Below, piece by piece: positions 7,670 to 13,332 of a stretch of DNA of 13,332 bases. A model generated the notes under the pieces. It saw only the letters and a list, made by a program, of their open reading frames with translations. It was not told where the DNA came from and ran no database searches. The DNA is taken from positions 1 through 13,332 of the forward strand of contig JBCBGY010000120.1 in assembly GCA_038526275.1 (NCBI GenBank). The letters are read 5' to 3'. This DNA is from 188UL27-1 sp038526275. Its GTDB lineage: Bacteria; Pseudomonadota; Alphaproteobacteria; Rhodobacterales; Rhodobacteraceae. The translations under genes were made by a program, and so were the position numbers. Numbering within the stretch: position 1 is the stretch's first letter; each line of letters starts with the position of its first letter.

Positions 7670-7985
7670 GTCGCCGGACTGTATCAAACGCCGAGAGATG
7701 ATCCAGCGGCAGCATGCCACGGAGGGATTTCAAGCGTGGGATTTGTGTCAAAGCCGTAATCCCCCGCGATCACACCTGCGATTTTACTTCACAACGCCCC
7801 CAAAGACGCCGTTTTTCAAAACCAATAATTGTGATCGACCCCGGCTCGATTGGACACTTTCAAGAAACGACAAGCTATGTGAAGTATAGTCCCAAGGACG
7901 CAAAGGTCCAAATCAAGGACCGAGTACGAAAAGGGACAATACTTCGCATGACGACTAGCCAGCGCCGGCCCGCAGCGAGCTTTCG
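7670..7985. other. Divergent intergenic region between ybgC and the Rieske operon
   Basis: This 316-base gap separates the tol block from the plus-strand operon. I see no tRNA, insertion sequence or convincing protein-coding gene of normal length. It is visibly more A/T-rich than its neighbours around 7780-7890, as expected for divergent promoters. It holds the inverted repeat at 7877-7949. A related half-site, GTGAAGTA, is on the minus strand at 7792-7785. A weak sigma-70-like pair on the plus strand is TTGGAC (7850-7855) and GCTATG (7874-7879) with an 18-base gap. Confidence 0.5.
7877..7949. promoter_or_regulatory. Long imperfect inverted repeat, candidate operator
   Basis: The left arm ATGTGAAGTATAGTCCC (7877-7893) and the reverse complement of the right arm GGGACAATACTTCGCAT (7933-7949) agree at 15 of 17 bases, across a 39-base spacer. 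Inside the spacer AAGGAC occurs twice as a direct repeat (7894-7899 and 7915-7920) exactly 21 bases apart, about two helical turns. The centre-to-centre distance of the arms is 56 bases. The structure sits 36 bases before the first gene of the Rieske operon and overlaps or follows the weak -10 candidate. This would suit two dimers of a regulator bridging DNA, or a hairpin in the 5' untranslated RNA. No regulator gene is visible in the window. Confidence 0.45.
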
Positions 7986-7989
7986 ATGA
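7948..7989 (+). CDS. Possible 13-codon leader peptide overlapping the operon's first start codon
   Basis: An ATG at 7948 opens the short frame MTTSQRRPAASFR, whose TGA stop (7987-7989) overlaps the ATG of the Rieske-GltS gene in an ATGA arrangement. The same 4-base overlap links the next four gene pairs in the operon. The main gene itself has a poor ribosome site, so translational coupling from this mini-frame is plausible. A weak GGGA (7933-7936) lies upstream. This could be coincidence; a 13-codon frame carries little statistical weight. Confidence 0.2.
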   Translation: MTTSQRRPAASFR

Positions 7990-9596
7990 AACCCATCACA
8001 ATCAAAAAACGCAGCGAACTTAAGGATCGCATGCCGGAATACGCTCTGGTTGGCGAAGTAGATCTGGTTGTGGTCGCGTTCGACGACCAGGTTTCGGTCT
8101 TTTACGGCCGCTGTCTGCACCGGGGCGCATTAATGTCCGATGGCTTCGTGCGGGGCGATAACCTGATTTGCGGTGTTCACGATTGGGACTATCGGCTCGA
8201 TAGCGGTGTTTCGGAATATGCCAATGACGAGGCACTGCCGAAATTCTCGTCCTGGGTCGAGGACGACGAGGTGATTGTCGACGCGGACGAAATCGAAGCC
8301 TGGGCTCTTGAGCATCCTCAACCTTATCAACGTGATGCCTATCTTGGTCTCTATGCAGATCCGTCGCATGGCCAAAAGGAAGAGAATTACACCGGCCTTA
8401 TTCAGCAATATGCACGTGACGGCCTGAAAAAGACGGGCCATCACGGTGTCGTGGATGCCATGGGCGTGCCACGCGCAGAACTGCCGGATTGGGACGACAT
8501 CCAGCTTTTGACGGCGCAGTTGCACAAGGCCCCGCTGCTGGAAGAAGATGCAGTTGGCACCGATGTAACCGTTGGCCCGAACGCGCAAAAGCCGCTGCAT
8601 CTGAAGATACCCCTTTTTGTATCGGACATGTCCTTTGGCGCCCTATCAGAGCCCGCCAAAATCGCGCTGGCGCGGGGTGCGGAACTGGCAGGGACAGGCA
8701 TTTGTTCCGGCGAAGGCGGGATGCTGCCCGAGGAACAGGAAGCCAACAGTCGTTATTTCTACGAACTCGCCTCAGCCCGGTTCGGGTTCGACTGGGACAA
8801 GCTCAGCAAGGTCCAGGCCTTTCACTTCAAAGGCGGCCAGGGGGCCAAGACCGGGACGGGCGGCCATCTGCCCGGCCACAAGGTCGGCGGCAAGATCGCC
8901 GATGTTCGCGGCTTGGAGCCGGGTCAAGATGCGATTTCACCACCGCGTTTCCCGGACTGGACCGAACCGAAACAGATCAAGGAGTTTGCCGACGAAGTGC
9001 GGGACCGCACAGGTGGCATTCCGATTGGCTATAAGCTGTCGGCACAACATATCGAAAAGGACATCGACGCAGCGCTTGAGGTTGGTGTCGACTACATCAT
9101 CCTGGACGGTCGCGGCGGTGGCACCGGCGCGGCGCCCATCATCTTTCGGGACAATATTTCGGTCCCGACCATCCCGGCGCTTGCACGGGCCCGCAAACAT
9201 TTGGATCGGCTGGATAGGGCTGATGTCAGTCTGGTCATCACCGGTGGCCTGCGCAAACCGGCGGACTTCATCAAGGCGCTGGCATTAGGTGCGGATGCAA
9301 TCGCACTTTCGAACGCGCCCATGCAGGCCATTGGCTGTATCGCCATGCGGGCTTGCCACACCAACAATTGCCCCGTTGGAATCGCCAGCCAGAAACCGCA
9401 CCTGGTGAACAGGCTCGTCGTGGAGAAATCCGCCCGGCAACTGGCGAACTTCTTTGAGGCCAGCGTCGAACTGATGCAGGTCATGGCGCGGGCGTGCGGT
9501 CACGATCACCTGTCGAAGTTTAACCACGCAGACCTTACGACCTGGAAGAAGGACATGGCCGAAATTTCGGGGGTCAGCTTCGGAGGCGCGGCATGA
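7986..9596 (+). CDS. Rieske [2Fe-2S] domain fused to FMN/[3Fe-4S] glutamate-synthase-like domain
   Basis: This 536-residue cytosolic protein joins two redox modules. Residues about 3-105 form a Rieske domain with CLH (C43, H45) and CGVH (C62, H65), the 2-Cys/2-His ligand set. Residues about 130-520 match the FMN-binding synthase domain of glutamate synthase (Pfam Glu_synthase): DMSFGALSE (214-222), SGEGG (241-245), KGGQGAKTGTGGHLPGHKV (282-300), DGRGGGTGAAP (374-384), and GCIAMRACHTNNCPVG (450-465), whose C451, C457 and C462 match the C-x5-C-x4-C [3Fe-4S] motif. The N-terminal glutaminase domain and GltD subunit of classical GltS are missing, so it need not make glutamate from glutamine. The synthase-only layout recalls MgsC/GlxD-type proteins of N-methylglutamate synthase, but those lack the Rieske part. 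The ribosome site is poor. Cofactors are well supported; the substrate is unknown. Confidence 0.9.
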   Translation: MKPITIKKRSELKDRMPEYALVGEVDLVVVAFDDQVSVFYGRCLHRGALMSDGFVRGDNLICGVHDWDYRLDSGVSEYANDEALPKFSSWVEDDEVIVDADEIEAWALEHPQPYQRDAYLGLYADPSHGQKEENYTGLIQQYARDGLKKTGHHGVVDAMGVPRAELPDWDDIQLLTAQLHKAPLLEEDAVGTDVTVGPNAQKPLHLKIPLFVSDMSFGALSEPAKIALARGAELAGTGICSGEGGMLPEEQEANSRYFYELASARFGFDWDKLSKVQAFHFKGGQGAKTGTGGHLPGHKVGGKIADVRGLEPGQDAISPPRFPDWTEPKQIKEFADEVRDRTGGIPIGYKLSAQHIEKDIDAALEVGVDYIILDGRGGGTGAAPIIFRDNISVPTIPALARARKHLDRLDRADVSLVITGGLRKPADFIKALALGADAIALSNAPMQAIGCIAMRACHTNNCPVGIASQKPHLVNRLVVEKSARQLANFFEASVELMQVMARACGHDHLSKFNHADLTTWKKDMAEISGVSFGGAA

Positions 9597-9970
9597 CAAC
9601 TGCCGAAACCATCATGCTGCTTGTCAGATGGTGGATCATCATCGGCGCGCTTGTCGCGACGGCTTTCCTGTTTGTTGGCATCGACCGGATCGATGAGGAT
9701 GCGCGCGGGGCCTACATTTTCCGACCGCTTCTGGTTCCGGCGATCTTGCTGATCTGGCCCTTGGTCCTGTGGCGCTGGCTCATCCTGGAACGCGGGGCAG
9801 AGAACTGGGCCAGGCGTTATGCCCCACCGCGGGCCAGTCATCTGATCGTAGCCCTCGCCATGGCTGCGGCCATCGCCATCGCCCTTTGGCTGGGGCTGAC
9901 CAGCCGGCAGAGCTGGCCCGCCGACATCGCGCCGGAACAACTGACCTCACCGGAGGGCGCCTCAGAATGA
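9593..9970 (+). CDS. Small three-TM membrane protein of the Rieske operon
   Basis: I do not recognise this 125-residue protein. It has three hydrophobic helices (about residues 8-30, 43-63 and 83-101), an acidic loop DRIDEDARG (31-39) between the first two, a basic loop (about 67-80, ERGAENWARRYAPPR) between the last two, and a polar tail. The positive-inside rule would place the 67-80 loop in the cytoplasm. The start ATG overlaps the stop of the Rieske-GltS gene (ATGA), with a GGAGG ribosome site 6 bases upstream (9582-9586). Its own stop overlaps the next start in the same way. It has no obvious metal ligands; a role as membrane anchor or small subunit for the neighbouring redox proteins is an inference from context. 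Confidence 0.85.
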   Translation: MTTAETIMLLVRWWIIIGALVATAFLFVGIDRIDEDARGAYIFRPLLVPAILLIWPLVLWRWLILERGAENWARRYAPPRASHLIVALAMAAAIAIALWLGLTSRQSWPADIAPEQLTSPEGASE

Positions 9971-11028
9971 GCGTCAAATACATTCCCGTTCAGTGGAACC
10001 CCAATAAGTGGATGTATGATGGGGTGATGCTCGCAGGTGTCGCCCTGTTTCTCTGGATCTTCGTGCATCTCGCGCCCGGGATGCTCAGCCACGAACGGCC
10101 AATCAATCCGCAAATCCATAATGCCCGGGCCTTCGGGGCCTGTGCCTTTGTGATGCTGACCATCATTCTGTGTATCGGCCCCTTGGCCCGGATCGACCGG
10201 CGGTTCCTGCCCCTGCTCTATAATCGCAGGCATTTCGGCGTGATGACCGTGTTCGTGGCGATCACCCATGCGATGTACGTGATCAACTGGTATTTCGCCT
10301 TTTCGCCGACCGACAAGTATGTGGCCGCCCTGTCGACCAACACCGATTACAGCCAGGCCTTGGGCTTTCCGTTCGAATTGTTTGGTATTTTTGCGTTGGT
10401 CGTCCTGATGATCCTCGCGGCCACCAGCCACGATTTCTGGATGAAATTTCTGACCCCGCCGGTTTGGAAGAGCATCCATTATCTGATTTACCCGGCCTAC
10501 GCCGCAGTCGTGGCCCATATCGCACTTGGAGCGATGCTGGACGCCCAGAATCTGGCCTTTACCGTCATTGCCGTGATCGGCGGCCTAACCGTGGCCATCT
10601 TGCACCTATGGGCGGCGATCTCCGAGACGACCCGCAGCGACCCCAAGGGAACCGCTGCAAATGAAGGTTGGATCCGGGTCTGCGATGCGGGTGAAATCAA
10701 AGAAGGCTTCGCCAAGATCGCCAAGCTACCGAGCGGCGACCGGGTTGCCGTGTTCCGACAGGACGGGCAGCTTTCGGCCATCTCGAATGCCTGCGCCCAC
10801 CAGAACGGGCCATTGGGCGAAGGGCGTGTCATCGACTGTCTGGTCACCTGCCCGTGGCATGGTTTCCAGTATGATGTGCGGAACGGGCAGTCCCCTGCGC
10901 CCTTTACGGAAAAGATCCCGACCTACCAGATCGCGCTTGATGGGACGGATGTGATCGTGAATCCGGTCGCCAATCCGCCCGGGACCCCTGTCGACCCAGT
11001 GCCCGTCCCGCAGGAGGCCCAGGCATGA
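9967..11028 (+). CDS. Six-TM ferric-reductase/MsrQ-like heme protein with C-terminal Rieske domain
   Basis: This 353-residue membrane protein has about six TM helices: 18-38, 55-76, 89-111, 135-157, 169-191 and 197-218. The third holds RRHFGVMTVFVAITHAMY (H89, H101) and the fifth SIHYLIYPAYAAVVAHIALG (H171, H184), the pattern of heme-b-binding histidines in the ferric reductase/MsrQ (YedZ) family. The soluble C-terminal part (about 234-333) is a Rieske domain with CAHQNG (C276, H278) and CPWHGF (C295, H298), followed by a Pro-rich tail. Usual relatives carry a flavin/NAD(P)H module or nothing here, so electrons probably pass between heme and a [2Fe-2S] centre on the same chain. The ATG at 9967 overlaps the previous stop (ATGA), with GGAGG 10 bases upstream; the frame is open further left, but that part lies inside the preceding gene. 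The direction of electron flow is unknown. Confidence 0.9.
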   Translation: MSVKYIPVQWNPNKWMYDGVMLAGVALFLWIFVHLAPGMLSHERPINPQIHNARAFGACAFVMLTIILCIGPLARIDRRFLPLLYNRRHFGVMTVFVAITHAMYVINWYFAFSPTDKYVAALSTNTDYSQALGFPFELFGIFALVVLMILAATSHDFWMKFLTPPVWKSIHYLIYPAYAAVVAHIALGAMLDAQNLAFTVIAVIGGLTVAILHLWAAISETTRSDPKGTAANEGWIRVCDAGEIKEGFAKIAKLPSGDRVAVFRQDGQLSAISNACAHQNGPLGEGRVIDCLVTCPWHGFQYDVRNGQSPAPFTEKIPTYQIALDGTDVIVNPVANPPGTPVDPVPVPQEAQA

Positions 11029-11780
11029 GCGAACCAGAGAAAAAGCCCTTCTTCGTCGGCTATTTGCCCGCACCGCCAGAATTGCGGACTTTCCTGATCG
11101 TCACTATCGTCTCATTCATCGTGATCTTCGGAGCCACCGGTCTGATCATCGGCGCGACCCAGGACGATCCGGGGCCCGGGGCGGGCTATGGGCGCCAGAC
11201 AGTGACCGGCATCGTAGAGATGCTGCCCTATCCGGTGGTGCATGTGACAGAAGGCTCCGACCGGCTAGCGGTCGGACGTACGGTGCTTCTGTCGAGCGCC
11301 GGTAAGAACGGTGCCGTGGGTCGGGCCGAACCTCTGGCGGGTCAGGCCGCGCAGGTTTCTGGTTTACTGCTCAACCGTGGCGAGATGGACATGATCCAGC
11401 TTCGCGGTGGCCAAAACGGGATGCAAGCCGCCGAGGGCACCGGAACCTTGCCGGAACCAGAACCCCTGGGCCGTTGGCGGCTGGCGGGCGAGATCTGTGA
11501 TGGCAAATGCTATGCGGGCATCATGCGCCCCGGTCGCGGGCTCGCGCACCGGGCCTGCGCTGACCTGTGCATTTCGGGCCAGATCCCGCCGGTTTTCGTA
11601 TCAACGCAACCGGTTGAAGGGTCAGAGTTCCTGCTGGTCACTGGCCCGGATGGCGGCTTCTTGCCTCAAGAAGGTTACGACGCCATCGCCGAATATATTT
11701 CGGTCGAAGGCGAGATCACCCGACACGGCGACTTACTGGTCTTTGCCATGGATCCCGCCACGATTGAGGTGTTGCCGTGA
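11025..11780 (+). CDS. Single-TM protein with exported Cys/His motif, unknown function
   Basis: This 251-residue protein has a short cytoplasmic N-terminus, one TM helix (about residues 22-44) and a predicted periplasmic region. The first periplasmic part (about 57-140) is plain beta-rich sequence. The second contains a striking motif, GEICDGKCYAGIMRPG (155-170) then AHRACADLCISGQIPPVF (174-191), with C158, C162, H175, C178 and C182. Five such residues within 25 positions suggest a metal site or paired disulfides. A later beta segment includes VEGEITRHGDLLVF (227-240), which resembles an OB-like strand pattern. The family function is not known to me. The ATG at 11025 overlaps the previous stop (ATGA) and has AGGAGG 7 bases upstream (11012-11017). 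From context it is the periplasmic partner of the FRD-Rieske protein; copper, zinc or iron binding is conjecture. Confidence 0.85.
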   Translation: MSEPEKKPFFVGYLPAPPELRTFLIVTIVSFIVIFGATGLIIGATQDDPGPGAGYGRQTVTGIVEMLPYPVVHVTEGSDRLAVGRTVLLSSAGKNGAVGRAEPLAGQAAQVSGLLLNRGEMDMIQLRGGQNGMQAAEGTGTLPEPEPLGRWRLAGEICDGKCYAGIMRPGRGLAHRACADLCISGQIPPVFVSTQPVEGSEFLLVTGPDGGFLPQEGYDAIAEYISVEGEITRHGDLLVFAMDPATIEVLP

Positions 11781-12043
11781 TTTTGCGTGTGCTCGGGCTG
11801 GTTTTGGCCGCATGCCTCGGGGCCGTGCTCTTCTACGTCTCGCGCTTCTGGGATTTTCGGCTCTGGCCCAGGGAGGGGCTTTTCGGTCAGGAATGGTTGC
11901 GTCCGCAAGGCGGCCTGGTTGGTCAATGGTTGCGCGGCACCGATTTCGTGCCGTTCGAACTGCTGATTTGGGCCATTGGGGCCATTCTGCTCCTGAGTTT
12001 TGTTCAATGGATCATAAACTTGTTCGCCCGCAAAGACGGCTGA
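11777..12043 (+). CDS. Small two-TM membrane protein of the Rieske operon
   Basis: I do not recognise this 88-residue protein. It has an N-terminal hydrophobic helix (about residues 2-22), a Trp/Arg/Gly-rich middle of about 35 residues (RFWDFRLWPREGLFGQEW, then RPQGGLVGQWLRG), and a second helix (about 58-83) ending in a basic RKDG tail. Both ends are predicted to be cytoplasmic, with the loop in the periplasm. The start is GTG at 11777, overlapping the previous stop (GTGA), with GAGG 7 bases upstream (11766-11769). It is 21 bases before the ThDP-enzyme gene. A small subunit or anchor role is inferred only from its place in the operon. Confidence 0.8.
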   Translation: MILRVLGLVLAACLGAVLFYVSRFWDFRLWPREGLFGQEWLRPQGGLVGQWLRGTDFVPFELLIWAIGAILLLSFVQWIINLFARKDG

Positions 12044-12064
12044 CACCCGCGAAGGAAACGCACC

Positions 12065-13332
12065 ATGGATAAACCCGTTCTCGACTGGATCAGTGTCGGC
12101 AAAACCAGCGATTTACCGGAAGGACGCGTCAAAACGGTCACCGCACGTACTGTGTCGATTTGCCTGTCGCACTTTGACGGGCAATGGGCCGCGATGGACA
12201 ATCACTGCCCGCATCAGGGCGGCCCGCTGGGCGAAGGCTCGATTGAAAAGGGTGTCGAGGGGCAATGCTGGATCCGTTGCCCGTGGCACGGCTGGGATTT
12301 TGACCCGCTGACCGGCGCACCTCCGGGTGGGCACGAAGATACCGGCCAAAAGCTATACCCGGTCGAGATCCGGGGCGAAGAGATCTTTGTGGGGTTGGAG
12401 CCCGCGCCGCCGCACACACGCACAGTCACCGACGTGATGGCCGAAACGATGGTGAACTGGGGCGTCAAAACGGTGTTCGGGATGGTTGGCCATTCAAACC
12501 TAGGCCTCGCCGATGCGATCCGCCTGCAAACCGAAGCCGGTGCGATGTCCTATATCGGTATCCGGCACGAAGGCGCAGCCGCCTTTGCCGCCTCGGCCTA
12601 TGGAAAGCTGACCGGAATGCCCGCCGGGTGCCTGACAATTGCGGGTCCGGGAGCCACCAACCTGCTGACGGGGCTTTGGGACGCCAAGGTCGACCGCGCG
12701 CCCATCCTGGCGCTGACCGGCCAGGTGCAAACCCAGGTCTTTGGGCCGGGCGCGTTCCAGGACATCGACCTGCAGTCCGCCTTCCAGGCCGTGACCCGGT
12801 TTTCCCAACCTGTGCTCACCACGTCGAACCATGCGGAACTGACATCGCTCGCCTGCAAGAACGCCCTGGTGGAACAGGACGTGGCGCATCTGATCTTCCC
12901 GGACGATGTGCAGACGATCCCGAGCGAGGCCCCCGCCGGCAAACCGGACGGCCGTATGGGCCGCCCTGTGATCAAGCCCGGCGATGCAGACCGGGAAGCG
13001 GCCACCAAGATGATCAACGCTGCCAAACGCCCGATCTTCGTGATCGGCCACGGCGCCTGGGAGGCCCGCGACAAGATCATCGCGCTGGCCGAGACCTTGG
13101 GTGCGCCGATCCTGACGACCTTCAAGGGCAAGGGCGTGATCCCTGACAACCACCCGAATGCCGCCGGTGTTTTGGGCCGGTCTGGCACACCGATCGCCAG
13201 TTGGTTCATGAACGAGGCCGATCTGATCGTGGCCCTTGGCACGTCTTTCTCGAACCATACCGGCATCGAACGGTCAAAGCCGATCATCCAGGTCGATTTC
13301 GAGCGGATGCAGTTGGGCAAGTTCCATCCGGT
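12065..13332 (+). CDS. Rieske [2Fe-2S] domain fused to ThDP-dependent 2-oxoacid oxidase-like enzyme (cut by window edge)
   Basis: 422 complete codons are visible and the frame is open to the edge. Residues about 5-112 are a Rieske domain with CPHQGG (C48, H50) and CPWHGWDF (C72, H75). From about 120 the protein follows the thiamine diphosphate enzyme family: an N-terminal PYR domain with the catalytic glutamate in RHEGAAAFAASAYGKLTG (E169), AGPGATNLL (193-201) and FQDIDLQSAF (231-240). The central domain begins near 315, with APILTTFKGKG and a LGTSFSNHTG segment. The C-terminal PP domain with the GDG ThDP/Mg site lies outside the window. The overall style is closest to pyruvate oxidase/acetolactate-synthase-like enzymes that split 2-oxo acids. 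The ATG at 12065 has AAGGAA 7 bases upstream (12052-12057), the only gene after the first with a real gap before it. Donor substrate and presence of FAD cannot be judged from this fragment. Confidence 0.9.
   Translation, partial: MDKPVLDWISVGKTSDLPEGRVKTVTARTVSICLSHFDGQWAAMDNHCPHQGGPLGEGSIEKGVEGQCWIRCPWHGWDFDPLTGAPPGGHEDTGQKLYPVEIRGEEIFVGLEPAPPHTRTVTDVMAETMVNWGVKTVFGMVGHSNLGLADAIRLQTEAGAMSYIGIRHEGAAAFAASAYGKLTGMPAGCLTIAGPGATNLLTGLWDAKVDRAPILALTGQVQTQVFGPGAFQDIDLQSAFQAVTRFSQPVLTTSNHAELTSLACKNALVEQDVAHLIFPDDVQTIPSEAPAGKPDGRMGRPVIKPGDADREAATKMINAAKRPIFVIGHGAWEARDKIIALAETLGAPILTTFKGKGVIPDNHPNAAGVLGRSGTPIASWFMNEADLIVALGTSFSNHTGIERSKPIIQVDFERMQLGKFHP

Noticed and set aside
7714..7947. Upstream extension of the leader frame to a 91-codon ORF starting at 7714
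   Set aside because: The sequence looks non-coding, has no ribosome site at 7714 and would overlap the divergent ybgC promoter region; only the last 13 codons are worth noting.
9769..9966. N-terminal extension of the FRD-Rieske protein by 66 codons
   Set aside because: It lies wholly inside the preceding 3-TM gene in another frame; the coupled ATGA start at 9967 with its GGAGG site is far better.
9838..10518. A 226-codon minus-strand open frame opposite the heme membrane protein
   Set aside because: It is His/Gly/Asp-rich sequence arising from the antisense of hydrophobic TM codons, with no domain.
12500..13258. A 252-codon minus-strand open frame opposite the ThDP-enzyme domain
   Set aside because: The plus strand has clear Rieske and ThDP motifs with a proper ribosome site; the minus frame is a codon-usage shadow.
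1..13332. tRNA, rRNA, CRISPR array, insertion sequence or prophage signature
   Set aside because: Reading both strands I found no clover-leaf or rRNA sequence, no regularly spaced repeats, and no transposase or integrase motif.

Overview
The window looks like chromosomal DNA from an alphaproteobacterium, most likely a Rhodobacterales (Roseobacter/Rhodobacter-type) organism. The grounds are the high G+C coding sequence, the order ybgC-tolQ-tolR-tolA-tolB-pal-cpoB followed by tilS and ftsH, and the long Pro/Glu-rich TolA. This taxonomic call is an inference from gene order and protein style; no marker gene was searched.

Minus strand, positions 1-7669: a cell-envelope block read right to left. 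ybgC (acyl-CoA thioesterase) comes first, then tolQ, tolR and tolA (proton-driven inner-membrane motor), tolB (periplasmic propeller), pal (outer-membrane lipoprotein) and cpoB (periplasmic TPR protein). tilS (tRNA-Ile lysidine synthase) and the first 202 codons of ftsH (membrane AAA+ protease, cut by the window edge) follow. Spacing is tight between tolQ, tolR and tolA and between cpoB and tilS; the other gaps are about 60-110 bases. All of these are ordinary, recognisable genes.

Positions 7670-7985: a divergent intergenic region with no convincing gene. It holds a long imperfect inverted repeat (7877-7893 and 7933-7949) just upstream of the next operon, and a 13-codon mini-ORF whose stop overlaps the next start codon.

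Plus strand, positions 7986-13332: a tightly coupled, apparently undescribed redox operon of at least six genes. They are (1) a Rieske domain fused to an FMN/[3Fe-4S] glutamate-synthase-like domain; (2) a 3-TM protein; (3) a six-TM ferric-reductase/MsrQ-like heme protein fused to a C-terminal Rieske domain; (4) a single-TM protein with an exported Cys/His motif; (5) a 2-TM protein; and (6) a Rieske domain fused to a ThDP-dependent 2-oxoacid-oxidase-like enzyme, cut by the window edge. Genes 1 to 5 are joined by four 4-base stop/start overlaps. Three separate Rieske [2Fe-2S] fusions in one operon, two on cytosolic flavin- or ThDP-type catalytic domains and one on a membrane heme protein, suggest a membrane-tethered electron-transfer system. 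In this reading a ThDP enzyme and a GltS-like enzyme exchange electrons through Rieske centres with a heme b membrane subunit. The substrates cannot be read from the sequence. This is the part of the window most likely to be a new system.
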